A model generated the notes under the pieces. That model searched no databases, was not told the DNA's origin, and worked only from the letters and a program-made list of their open reading frames with translations. DNA of 64,000 nt from Mytilus edulis (Eukaryota > Mollusca > Bivalvia > Mytilida > Mytilidae), in assembly GCF_963676685.1 (NCBI RefSeq), contig NC_092347.1:92136208-92200207 (forward strand). The letters run 5' to 3'. The translations under genes were made by a program, and so were the position numbers. Shown in pieces: positions 23,411-35,179 of this stretch (positions within the stretch are counted from its first letter, which is position 1; each line of letters begins with the position of its first letter).

Positions 23411-25353
23411 CAGGTGCTCCGCAGGGCGCAGCTTTATACGACCGCAGAGGTCGATCCCTGAACAGTTGGGGCAGGTATGGACAAAACATTTAAGCGTGAT
23501 ACAGCTCTGAATTTGGATTGTGATCAAATTTTTGACATTATATGGGTTTTTTACACAAAACAAATGTCAAGATTTTACAAATCAATTAAAGATTTCTTCT
23601 TCAAACTTATTTAAATCTAAAATTAAATAGTTGACACGGCATAGGTTTCTGACACAGAATGAATGTGGTCTAATGAACTTAAATTTTTTTTTGCCTTTGA
23701 GCAATTCATTATGCTGTTGAATATTAATCCTGTCAAAAAAATGTTTGAAGAAATTTTCTTTTTATTTATGAAATCTGAAATGAGAACAAGTATGGACACA
23801 ATTTTTAAGTTTGATACAGCTATAAATGTGGATTGTGATTAAATAGTTGACACAACATAGGTTTATGTCACATTATGAATTTGGTTTAAGAAATGAAAAT
23901 TAGAATTTAAAGTTTTTAAATTTAATATTAAACTATTATGGTTCAATATCCAAAATGTAAATAGTCATGTCTGGCAAATGTCCAACATACATTATCTAAA
24001 AACATTTTAGATAAGATCAGGAAAAAAAGCTTCATCAGCAACATTTTATATTGGCAAATTTCAATGAAGTTATTTACATAAAGTTATTGGCAATTAAAAA
24101 TAGAAAATGACATCATAGTCATGTCTGGCAAATTTCCAACATATATTATCAACTACTATTCTATACAAAGAAAGATAACTCCAATTGAAAATTAATTGCT
24201 ATTGCACAATATTGTGCAATTAGATATTTCTTGCTATTGTGCAATACTGTGCAATTGAAAATTTCTTGCTATTGCACAATACTTGATATGGAATCCTGAT
24301 TTGGACCAACTTGAAAACTGGGCCCATAATCAAAAATCAAAGTACATATTTAGATAAAGCATATCAAATAAGCCCAAGAATTTAATTTTTGTTAAAATCA
24401 AACTTAGTTTAATTTTGGACCCTTTGGACCTTAATGTAGACCAATTTGAAAACTGGACCAAAAATTAAGAATCTACATACACAGTTAGATTTAGCATATC
24501 AAAGAACCCATTTATTCAATTTTTGATGAAATCAAACAAAGTTTAATTTTGGACCCCCATTTGGACCAACTTGAAAACTAGGCCAATAATTAAAAATCTA
24601 AGTACATTTTTAAATTCAGCATATCAAAGAACCCCAAGGATTCAATTTTTGTTAAAATCAAACTAAGTTTAATTTTGGACCCTTTGGACCTTAATGTAGA
24701 CCAATTTGAAAATGGGACCAAAAATTAAGAATCTACATACATAGTTAGATTCGGCATATCAAAGAACCCCAATTATTCAATTTTTGATGAAATCACACAA
24801 AGTTCAATTTGGACCCTTTGGGCCCCTTATTCCTAAACTGTTAGGACCAAAACTCCCAAAATCAAACCCAACCTTCCTTTTATGGTCATAAACCTTGTGT
24901 TTAAATTTCATAGATTTCTATTTACTTATACTAAAGTTATGGTGCAATAACCAAAAATAATGCTTATTTGGGCCCCTTTTTGGCCCCTAATTCATAAACT
25001 GTTGTGACCTCAACTCCAAAAATCAATCCCAACCTTCCTTTTGTGGTCATAAACCTTGTGTTAAAATTTCATTGATTTCTATTCACTTAAACTAAAGTAA
25101 TAGTGCGAAAACCAAGAAAATGCTTATTTGGGCCCTTTTTGGCCCCTAATTCCTAAAATGTTGGGACCAAAACTCCCAAAATCAATCCCAACCTTCCTTT
25201 TGTGGTCATAAACCTTGTGTTAAAATTTCATTGATTTCTATTCACTTTTACTAAAGTTAGAGTGCGAAAACTAAAAGTATTCGGACGACAACGACGACGC
25301 AAACGTGATAGGAATATACGACCAAAAAATTAAAATTTTTGCGGTCGTATAAA
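23411..25353 (+). repeat. Family C element, copy 3 (near full length)
   Basis: The head is GGTGCTCCGCAGGGCGCAGC. TTTATACGACCGCA (23433-23446) and a perfect inverted TGCGGTCGTATAAA (25340-25353) mark the ends. A perfect 20-bp palindrome, ATTGCACAATATTGTGCAAT, is at 24201-24220. The order of internal modules matches copy 2, with one fewer 160-bp unit. Confidence 0.75.
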
Positions 25354-25470
25354 AAATGAATGAAAAACAAATATGTAACACATAAACAAACGACAACCAC
25401 TGAATTACAGGCTCCTGACTTGGGACAGGCACATACATAAATACTGTGGCGGGGTTAAACATGTTAGGCT
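25354..25470 (+). repeat. Family B, right half of the split copy
   Basis: Contains ACACATAAACAAACGACAAC, ACAGGCTCCTGACTTGGGAC and GGCGGGGTTAAACATGTT. These follow the left half directly in the unsplit copy at 20977-21262. Confidence 0.65.
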
Positions 25471-26137
25471 TTGAGCGTTCCTGATGAAGGTCGATCCAGA
25501 AAAGCGCTTCGGACGCATGAAATTATTAAATGTGTTGTTTTCAATTTTTATTCTAGGAGCAGAAGGAAATTATGTTACCTTCATCATACAAAGAAAAAAA
25601 GTCTTTAAGCAACATACCCTGGGTACATGATATCATACTTTAGGATTTGAATATTAACTATGTAGATGCAAGATCCAAATATACATATCATCAGTAATGA
25701 CAATATTTATGATCCAGACTAAAATTTATAAAATTTGCCAAATGTAACCTTTACCACTACCAAATATGACTTAATAAAAAGTATAACAAAAAATACTGAA
25801 CTCAAAGGTAAATGAAAAAAGAGGAAGCTCATTAAAACTAACAAAATCAAATGTTGACAATCAATATAACGAGTGATGTTTCAGATCATTGTATACTCTC
25901 ATCATAAATAACAATTAATAAACATAACAGTACAAGACTTTTTACACATACAATGACAGGAGATATGATAATTTATCAACAGTAAAGCAATGACAATAGT
26001 ATTCCAGACAGTTGCAACACATAAATCTTTTAATTGCATGTTCTAGTCTGTCTGAAATTTCACATCCAGGTGGATAGTTTCATGTATAACATTATGGTGG
26101 TTCCTTGTAACAAAGTCTTTTCTTCCTTTATGTAATG
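25471..26137. other. Region downstream of CCDC124
   Basis: Lies 3' of the minus-strand CCDC124 stop and probably includes its 3' untranslated region near 26138. A family F fragment is at 25778-25880. A TTTAAT at about 26027, read on the minus strand as ATTAAA, could be a polyadenylation signal. This is weak. Confidence 0.4.
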
Positions 26138-28538
26138 CTAAGATTCTGCTGATTGGTTGAGTGGGTTATCAGGTGACTTCATCCAATCTTTCCACAACAT
26201 ATGTTTTAATTGTGATAATTTCATATTTGGGTTCTCCTGTTTTAAGATAGGTATGTTAGTGTCTTCATATTTTTTATAGGCAGCTTTCATTCTCTTCTCA
26301 GGATGGTGATCAACTGCAGCTTCTTTTTCACTGAAAGAATTAACAATTATCATATAATTACCAAACAACTGCCAATAAATGGGCTAGTAACATAAATTAT
26401 CTCTTTAACACATTCTCCTTTTCCATTCTCAATTTTATTATGTTGCAACTCAGTCCAAAAAGTATTCAAAGTCAAATACAGTTGTTTTATTGATTGCTGT
26501 ACAAAGTTTGTATATAGTTCTCTCTTATTAATTATATGCATCCACTTTTTGGCCATAAAAATTTAGGGGGAATTTTCCATCAATTAATGAAATTGCAAAA
26601 ATGTAATCATCCTATGAGGTTGACTGTTTTGATTTAAAAACATAACTAGTTTCTTTTTTAAATAAAGAGTAGTAAAGGTTAAATAAATTACCTTTATTTA
26701 CTTTCCAAGATCAATAATTATCTTTCGAACAATGCCAGAGATCAAATTAGACTTTTAAGCAGGGTTCTCACTAAAAGAAGTCTATGTGTACTTGAATTTT
26801 CTTTAAAAGTGAGTCTATATGTTTTTCTATATTTTTTTAATTATGTACAATTTGTTTTTTTAGAACATGTTTGCCTCATCAAAATATTGTATTGTATGCA
26901 CACTGCCTGGTAATCATTTCCAGTGAAAAAGTGCACAATTAACATCTTGTATGGTAATTTACTGGAAATTATATATGATCTCTAAAACAATTATTCTCAT
27001 GATTTGATCAACACAAAATAAAAGGAATTTCTATTTAATACTACAAACCTTAAAACAGATAAAGCAGCTTCAACACTCCTTGCTTCCCCCTCTAACTGTA
27101 ATTTGTTTAGATTTTCCTCTAATGGTTTATCCAAATGTGTTTCTTCTTTCTCCTTTTCTGCTGCAGCTAAAACAAGGATATATTTGTCAAGATTACATGA
27201 GAACTGATATAAAATTTCAATCATTTAGAAGTTCGATTTTACTTTACTAATCACGCTAATAGTAATTGATTAAACCTGTCAGTTGATATTTAAAAGAGTT
27301 AACGTTCTTCAGTTTTTAGTACCCCCTTAAATATGTACCTTTGATACAGTATTATCTACAATCCTATAAAATGAACATTACCTGCAGCTGCTGTTCTGTC
27401 TTTTTCTAACTGTTCAGCAATTTGTGTTCTAGTCATTTTGTCTACTGTAGCTGGCTTTTTTACTTTTATTGCTTCCATTTCTTCATCATGAAGTTTCTGT
27501 AATTCTTTCTTCTTTTCCAATTGTTCTACTCTTTTCCTCTCTTTGTCTTCCTATTAAAAAATAGATTTAACCATCAGATTTATTTATGTAATCATGATAA
27601 TGCAGACATAATGAAAATTGCGGTGCTACTTTTACTTGCCAGCGTAATAATGTCAGAAGAAATCTACCTTTCCAATATCTGTGATCTTTTATGCTTACTG
27701 TTTATTTTTTAAGACATTGATAAATGATTTGCTGCCTCATTGGTCTTTTATTTCCATTTTTATTGGTTAAATATTTTTAAAACATTTCAACAGATAAAGT
27801 TATTCTCACCCATCTTTGTCACTTCCTCATTGCTTTTTACCTCCCTTTATTCAATCCTATCTTTTTATTTTATATTTGTATATCCTTTCAACTGATAGGG
27901 AGATTCCCATCATTCTGAGTTGCCAATTCTTTGCTTTTTCCCTTCATTTTTTCCCAAACATGCTCAATACTTTCATTTTATTTCAACATTTTAGGTTAGT
28001 CCCACCTCTCTTTCTTGCTGCTTTGGTAATTTTTGCCTTCCCTCTTCTTATTCATATTTTGAATATCATTTCAACAGATGAGGTCTAAGACCCATCTATC
28101 TTCGTTGCTGAAGACTAATTGATTTTTACCTCACTTTTTTATTCATATTTTTATTTCATTTTAACAGATGAGGTGAAAGTACCACCTCTTTTTGTTGTTG
28201 CCTTATTGATTTTTATCTCCCTTTTTAAAGTTTTTTTATTCATATTTGTATTAATTTAAACAGTTGAGGTGAAAGTCTCACCTCTCTTTGAGTTTGTTGC
28301 TGAAGCCTTATTGATTTTTACCTCCCCTTTTTTTATTCATATTTTTATAGCATATCAACAGATGAGGTGAAAGTCCAACCTTTCTTTTTTGCTTATTGGC
28401 ACAATGTTTATCATCATCTCTCCAATATTCATCTTCTTTTTCCTTTTCTTTTTTAGCATTTTCAGTGTCCCTCACTTCTTGCTTTCTTGCTTTGGCCACA
28501 GCAGCCTTTGAGTTTTCACCTTTAAATTTCTTTGGCAT
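26138..28538 (-). CDS. CCDC124: Coiled-coil domain-containing protein 124, complete, four coding exons
   Basis: Exons are 28538-28380, 27550-27382, 27166-27049 and 26330-26138 (stop). They total 639 nt, or 212 residues, with GT/AG borders and matching phases. The N terminus (MPKKFKGEN), the lysine/glutamate-rich helix with DAYWK-like EDEYWRDDDKH, the middle PLEEN, and the C terminus (HPEKRMKAAY, QENPNMKLSQLK, SPDNPLNQ) all match the CCDC124 family, whose human member is 223 residues. Family members, like yeast Lso2, bind idle ribosomes and help protect and restart them; a role at the midbody is also reported. The protein is cytoplasmic with a long charged coiled coil and no membrane segment. 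A TTTTCAG shortly upstream of the ATG (about 28575) suggests a 5'-UTR intron. Intron 1 carries a tandem array up to the donor. Confidence 0.93.
27789..28380. repeat. Tandem array of about 95-bp units in CCDC124 intron 1
   Basis: An AACAGATGAGGTGAAAGTC block or a diverged version recurs at about 27789, 27889, 27984, 28073, 28163, 28258 and 28357, a mean spacing of 95 bp. Between blocks comes TTGATTTTTACCTCCC and TTATTCATATTTTTAT. The last unit ends exactly at the exon 1 splice donor (28380/28379), which is itself the unit's CACCTCTCTTT-equivalent segment. Confidence 0.8.
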
Positions 28539-28578
28539 TCTTTTAACTGGAAATTTATTTATATTTACAGATATCTGA

Positions 28579-29037
28579 AAATTAAAACTTGCAAATATCT
28601 ATATTCTGCCTAATATTATTTGTAATTTAATATATATGCACTTGACATCAAGTCAAACAGTTACCTGCAATAAAAGTACTTAGCCCCTTGTTTTTTTTAT
28701 CATATGTCAGGTGATGGAATGTAAGCTAGTGCATGTGGTGTATGAATAATCTAGCACCTAAATGTTCATCTAAACTATTTCCAAGTTGCTCAGTTAATAA
28801 TTAATATGTCTAAAAATCATCTTCCCAGAATCATACATTTGTTAAATGATATATATGAAACAAATAGTGGTAAAAGAACATTTATTTATTTGGAACCTTG
28901 CTGTGGAATTCCTTGCTTCTGAGTTTGAAAGAGAGTAAAAGTATAAATGTTCTTCATGTTCTTTAAACAAAAAGTCAAGCTAAATTATTTCTTGAAAATA
29001 CAAAATGAGAACTTTACACAGTTTTGATGTAACAATA
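28579..29037. other. Region upstream of the CCDC124 coding start
   Basis: It probably contains the CCDC124 5' leader, an intron in that leader and the promoter, on the minus strand. I cannot point to a specific transcription start. No other gene or repeat is apparent. Confidence 0.4.
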
Positions 29038-29186
29038 TAAAAAAGAAGATGTGGTATGATTGCCTTTGAGACAACTGTCCACAAGAGACCAAAATGACAC
29101 AGACATTAACAACTATAGGTCTACGTACGGCCTTCAACATTGAGCAAAGCCCATACCGCATAGTCAGCTATAAAAGGCCCCGATAA
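29038..29186 (+). repeat. Dispersed repeat family B, left-half copy
   Basis: Runs from AAAAGAAGATGTGGTATGAT through GAGCAAAGCCCATACCGCAT to AAAAGGCCCCGATA. Flanking AACAGTTTTGATGTAACAA occurs on both sides (29019 and 29185). This looks like a long target-site duplication of about 17 nt (CAGTTTTGATGTAACAA). Confidence 0.7.
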
Positions 29187-29343
29187 CAGTTTTGATGTAA
29201 CAAATTTACTATAACTACATGAACTATACTTTTTAAATGGTAATTGTCTACCAGTGCTATATACATGTATGTGCTCTTGTACAAATGTATGCACTGTAGT
29301 ATGTTTTTGTTCTTTTACCCTTTTGCTTAAGTATTATCATTTT

Positions 29344-30105
29344 TTAGCTCACCTGGCCAGAAGGGCCAAGTGAGCTTTTCCCATCACTTTGCGTCCGGCG
29401 TCGTTAACTTTGACAAAAATCTTCTCCTCTGCAACTACTGGGTCAAATTAATACAAACTTGGCCACAATCTTCATTGGGGTATCTAGTTTAAAAAATGTG
29501 TCCGGTGACCTGGCCAACCAACTAAGATGGCCGCCATGGCTAAAAATAGAACATAGGGGGAAAATGCAGTTTTTGGCTTATAACTCAAAAACCAAAGCAT
29601 TTAGAGCAAATCTGACATGGGTTAAAATTGTTTATCTGGTGAAAATTTATCTGCCCTGAAATTTTCAGATGAATCAGTTGTTGGGTTGCTGCCCCAGAAT
29701 TGGTAATTTTAAGGAAAATTTGCTGTTTTTGGTTATTATCTTGAATATTATTATAAATAGAGATAAACTGTTAACAGCAATAATGTTCAGCAAAGTAAGA
29801 TTTACAAATAAGTCAACATGACCGAAATAGTCAATTGACCCCCTAAGGAGTTATTGTCCTTTATAGTCAATTTTTTACAATTTTCATAAAATTTGTAAAT
29901 TTTTACTAACATTTTTCAATGAAACTACTGGGGCAAGTTCATTATAGATTGAGATAAGTGTAAGCAGCAAGAATGTTAAGTAAAGTAAGATGTACAAACA
30001 CATCACCATCACCAAAACACAATTTTTTCATGAATCCATCTGCTTCCTTTGTTTAATATTCACAAAGACCAAGGTGAGCGACACAGGCTCTTTAGAGCCT
30101 CTAGT
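29344..30105 (-). repeat. Family A element, short inverted copy 3
   Basis: Begins TTAGCTCACCTGGCC and ends GCTCTTTAGAGCCTCTAGT, the reverse complement of the family A ends. It has only about 1.5 internal units. The conserved frame is on the plus strand here (29459-29659), carrying QLRWPPWLKIEHRGKM. Confidence 0.75.
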
Positions 30106-30835
30106 TTTAATTGTGTATTCATATATTTAGATTTATATTGTAGGCCAGGGGGCAGGTTAACTGTTTTCTGTATGGCTGATACATCATATAGCAGAACTGG
30201 TTATTGGCCGAAACATCTCAAAAGCATGAGATCAATATTGTATAAAGATTAAAGTGTTAGTGAAACTAGAATGACCATGCAGATTCTATATTTGTTAAAC
30301 AAATGACTCATACTATCAAGAAGTAACGTATGCATAGTGATATTGAACTGGAAAATGCATGAATGTAATGGTGAAAGTTATCTTTGGTTGTCTCAATCAT
30401 CAGTCAACACATGTACAGATTTTACAGTATTCAGTAATCTACTAATCATAATGACTAAAATATATCATGTTTACTTGTGTTAGATTTATATAAGATGTAT
30501 ACTGTAAATAATATAAATTTTTGTGATGTAATTAAGATGTTGTACCTTGTCTTAAACGTTTAAATCAGTTGTAAGTGCAAAGATCTGGCACAACCAAAGC
30601 AGGCCTCAAAACTTGGTTATTGACAGTTGTTGTGCAATTTCATTAAAGAAAAAGAATTTAACATTTAATTTTTGTTTTGCTTATTTCTAAGGTCAGTATG
30701 AAATGAGAACATTTATTATCTACTTATTTTAAAATTTCATCTGGTATAATCTGTGTTATCTTAGATAAATAAACAATATATATCTTGATGTAAGTTTCGT
30801 TTTATTCAATATAATTTTATTCTAGAAAATTCAAC
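30106..30835. other. Region upstream of the next gene
   Basis: AT-rich, without a recognised repeat. It likely holds the promoter and 5' leader of the plus-strand gene starting at 30836. TTTATTCTAG at about 30816-30825 could be a leader 3' splice site just before the ATG. Confidence 0.35.
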
Positions 30836-31091
30836 ATGGACGACGAAAACAAGAAAATAGAAAATGGGAATGAATTAAATGAGAATTTGGCCTCAAATGA
30901 CAATGATAGTTCACAAAACTGTGCAGTTGAACGCAAAATAACCCAAACTGACCATCTAAATAAACAATTGTTGAATGCATTCCTTGAAAGATTGAACACG
31001 AAGACAGAAAACGTACAAGACAAGGAAGGGGAGACAACTGATGTTGAATGGGTGGAAAATACAGCTGGTGAAACAGATGAAATTACCAGTA
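30836..31091 (+). CDS. Acidic coding exon, candidate first exon of the riboside kinase gene
   Basis: The ATG opens an 85-codon frame rich in Asp, Glu, Asn and Lys (MDDENKKIENG start) with a helix-like TDHLNKQLLNAFLERLN. A strong donor sequence, GTAAGA, follows at 31092 and leaves one nucleotide (phase 1). The first certain kinase exon (35898) needs exactly one nucleotide and has no in-frame ATG of its own. Joining gives a 280-residue kinase with an N-terminal extension. The alternative is that this exon belongs to a separate gene, for example using a GT at 31111, and that the kinase starts elsewhere. I do not recognise the peptide. Confidence 0.5.
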
Positions 31092-33581
31092 GTAAGAAGC
31101 AAATGTCAGGGTATTTTTTTTCACATCATACCCATTCTTAGTATGAGTAGGGTGTTTAGCAGTTATCCTAATCCCTTCATTGATTCAGAGCAATAGTATC
31201 ATCATGAGGCAGACCTGTCAGTGGACGATCTATAGACGGTATCAGGTCTTGTTCGCTCCAAAAACACATAATCCTACATGTTTGCACGCCACACATTTGC
31301 CTCCTGGTTCAGTTTGTATTCAAATACTCAGAACTCCAGATAAGCTGCATATTTGTGTGATCACGCAATAAAAATAATTAAAAACCCAATGCAATTGCCC
31401 ATTACCCAATTAATTCAAAGGAAAACCCGATTATATGCCAAAACTATGAGTTCTTAACGCTTTTACTCGCTATCGTTTGCGTTATTACCCTTATCTGATT
31501 ACAGTCGTAGCGTAAATCTATTTTATAATAATTATAATTGGAAATGTCCTATCGTTCTAAAAATAGAGCCCTGCATCAAGTAGCTGAAATGGGTCCCTGT
31601 TGGAATTTTCCGTTGCTCAACAGGTACACGTGAATATGAAAACTTTTCGATTCTTCTCAGCGTTTATCCAATTAGCGTGTGTCATGTTTTTCGAATTGCT
31701 CCGGACTTATCTTAACATACATTTTTTTTTACCTACCATAAAAATGTCGGATTATTCATATCCGACTAGACGGATTAAGACATCCATAAAAATAAGTCTC
31801 TACCCGTACTGTACATTGATTTAAAACGAAAGTAAATGTCCGCATGTTTTTATCTTCTTTTTGATAACTTAGGGAAAGTTATGATAATAACAAAACTCAG
31901 CTAGTGTTTTTATGAAGCATCCATCAAACGCACATGCGTGTTTGCATACCTTCACGAGAACATTGCTAGAAAGATAAACACGGGGTTACGTCAAAAACGA
32001 AACCAGTTGGAAAAAGTGAAAGGTATATCTCAAATCTGGGAACTACTTATTATTTTTTTTTTAAAAGTAGGTCCTGGCAAATAGGTGAAAGTACTGGCAA
32101 AACTTTCTTACAGCACCTAAATTTCACATGAAAATCTAAACACTTAGCCGGCCCACGCCTACCCCAACTAAACTGTAGGGTGATCATATGAGATCCAGAA
32201 AGGTAATTAGTTACTGTCCAACTATATATATATATATATAGTGACACCAGCTGCAGTTTATATAAGTTGTGAGAAAATAAAAAAACTGGAAGAACATTTA
32301 AAACAGGACATAAATAAAATGTACAATTGCTCGTCAGTGAAAAAACTAAATAAAACAGCTAGCACATATTTAAAATGGAAAAACATCTGAGGTTGATATA
32401 ATGTGATTATAGGTGTCATACCAACAATTAAAAGTCCCTATCTGTTCAACCAAATTTTGCAATTTTCACAGCTTTCTAAATATTTTACCTTAAGTTAAAC
32501 TTAAAGAAACTAGGTGTATCCTGAATTGTACAGGTGTCACCTTTCTGCATGCCAATTTTCAACATACATTCAAAATCATATAAGAAAGAAGAGAGCTTCC
32601 GAAAGGAGGTACCACTAAAAATAACCCCTGGTTTTCTGGAAATCTTAAATTAGTATACTATGGAGCGCATTAATCCTCAATTTTTAATGCAAACTCATAG
32701 ACAGGTAAATTTTGGCTCAAAATGGTCTTAATACATTTCTCTTTCAACAAAACTTTCATTTCTGCAAATTTGTTGGTAAGTTTAGGTGAACAATGACATC
32801 AAATGCACTATTTTTTGTCCGAGTAGGCCTACTTTCACCGTTCTAAATTTGAGGGAGTAATTGGTGGTATGACACCTTATAACATGCCTGATTATTCAAT
32901 ATTGTGTTGATGAAAAAACCCAATACATAAAGGAGCTTAGTGGTTAAAAGCCCAATTTGATATTTGCTTGAGGGGTGAACAGAAATTGATAATGCAATTA
33001 AAAATCTTTATCACCCAATTACGTAAAAGAATGGTGGGTAAAAACCCCAATTTGTGAATTCTTATCTGGAGCTCTGAATACTTGTTAAATTGTTAGTTGG
33101 TGGTTTTTTTAGCATGTTTAGATGTACACGAATGATTTATATATATATATATCAAAATGTTTATATTTTCATGAATAAAACTTTGTAACATTCATAATAA
33201 ATCATTCATAACAAACATTTCAAGATATGTGTATAAAGTCTGTTTAATTTCATCCATTTACAAGTTGAAAAACTATGTAAATAATTGACAAATTGGGGAA
33301 GTCTGTAAACATGTACATCATAATTAATGTACATGTTTTCAGAGACAAAATTGAAAAAAGCTTTGAAAATGAAATGTCTATCATCTTTTCACAATTAAAA
33401 TGTTGTTGTTTCTACAATGTATGGACAATGCTTCAAATGATATATATTGCCTTTGTATGTAAATCATAATATTACAAGTGAAGTATTTTTTAAAAGAACT
33501 AGAAATATATGAGCACTCAGGTAATAGTGATGGTAACTACCGAACACCGCCGAACTCCCCAAAACATTATTATTTTGTCTT
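31092..33581. other. Non-coding stretch, candidate first intron
   Basis: No supported coding sequence. Simple (AT)n runs occur at about 32222-32240 and 33139-33152. The open frames present are short and featureless. Confidence 0.45.
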
Positions 33582-34046
33582 TTTATGCCCCACCTACGAT
33601 AGTAGAGGGGCATTATGTTTTCTGGTCTGTGCGTCTGTCCGTCCGTCTGTCCGTTTGTTCGTCCGTCTGTCCCGCCTCAGGTTAAAGTTTTTGGTCAAGG
33701 TAGTTTTTGATGAAACTGAAGTCCAATCAACTTGAAACTTAGTACATATGTTCCTTATGATATGATCTTTCTAATTTTAAAGACAAATTAAACTTTTGAC
33801 CCCTATTTCACGGTCCATTGAACATAGAAAATGAAAGTGCGAGTTTCAGGTTAAAGTTTTTGGTCAAGGTAGTTTTTGATGAAGTTGAAGTCCAATCAAC
33901 TTGAAACTCAGTACAAATGTTCCCTATGATATGATCTTTTTAATTTTAATGCCTAATTATATTTTTTACCCATTTTCACGGTCCATTGAACATAGAAAAT
34001 GATAGTGCGAGTGGGGCATCCGTGTACTTTGGACACATTCTTGTTT
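33582..34046 (+). repeat. Dispersed repeat family D, copy 1 ('TTATGCCCC...CCGTCCGTC')
   Basis: Starts TTATGCCCCACCTACGATAG and continues GAGGGGCATTATGTTTTCTG, a CTGTCCGTCCGTC run and TTTTTGGTCAAGGTAG. A second internal unit follows, and it ends near GGGGCATCCGTGTACTTTGG. Relatives are at 38810-39090, 41073-41372 and 43790-44010. Confidence 0.7.
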
Positions 34047-34344
34047 CGTTATAAATGTGAACTGAATATAGCATTTAAGTTATTAATTCAACAAATCCGA
34101 AGAGTAAGAGTCCACATATCTACAGAAAAGAGAAAAGGAGAGTCTATAACACCACACTTTTTGAGCTCCACAGACCACCATGGACACCTCAAATATATTT
34201 TTTTCCATTTTTTCCTCTTCTTTCTCTTCTATAAAATAGTTGTACAATGTACCAATAATAAGAAAAAGAAAAAACTTGAAAATATAACCGATGAACAGAG
34301 ATCGAGGATACTTGAACTGATTACTAATTATGAATATATTTGAA

Positions 34345-35179
34345 TTTATTGCGAACCCTATCCTAGTTTTCCATAGATTCACCTGCAAGTTACCTGTCCA
34401 TTTAAACTTTTGGCAGTTCTATTGTCCCATCTAACAAATACAACAGGTATTGTTCTCTGTGTAGTTTATTCACTCAGACCTTTAAATTTCTTCTAGGAGA
34501 AATATATCACTCATTAATTAATCTACCTGAGTAAAAAATTGAACTGTCAATGAAGAAAAAATACTTATACCAATACTAAGTAAGGACTCACAAAACTGCA
34601 TGTGGTGTTGTATTTATTCGATACCTGGAGTAACTCGTTTTTAATGTGTTCAATATTACATTTGTAATACTGATTCGAAAATTAAAAGTTGATTTCTGAT
34701 CAAATATTCAATATTTTTGTGTGTTTGATAAATAAAAAATTGAATATTATTATTTTTAAATTAAGGTCTTCATAAACATAAGTCTATAAATGAACAACAA
34801 CAAAAACATGTAAATTCATTGGAAAATACTAAAAAATGTGTCTGAAATAAACTTTTTAGTATTAAACCAGATTTTATATTGAACAGATTGAAAATATATT
34901 AATGATAATATTGAATAAATACAATATTGCATACAGTTTATGTGAGTTATTAGAAGTATTTCAATAAAAAAGAAGATAATTTTTTGGTCAGGTAAATTAA
35001 TCAATGAGTGATATATTTCTCCTAGAAGAAATTTAAAGGTCCCAGTGAATAAACTACACAGAGAACAATACCTGTTGTATTTGTTAGATGGGACAATAGG
35101 ATTTACAAAAGTTTAAATGGACAGGTAACTTGCAGGTGAATCTATGGAAAACTAAGATAGGGATAACGTTCGCAATAAA
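34345..35179. repeat. Element with about 188-bp inverted arms (foldback type)
   Basis: The left arm 34345-34532 and right arm 34992-35179 are near-perfect reverse complements. Shared blocks include TTTTCCATAGATTCACCTGC, TTACCTGTCCATTTAAAC, CAACAGGTATTGTTCTCTGT and TTCTAGGAGAAATATATCAC. The centre (34533-34991) is about 460 bp of AT-rich sequence with no coding potential. The outer ends read TTTATTGCGAAC and GTTCGCAATAAA. Confidence 0.85.

Noticed and set aside
26350-26556. 68-codon minus-strand frame between CCDC124 exons
   Set aside because: It lies in intron 3, has no family resemblance, and the exon phases do not need it.
33999-34388. Open frames of 101-114 codons on both strands
   Set aside because: They straddle the end of a family D repeat and the start of the foldback element, with no coding signature.
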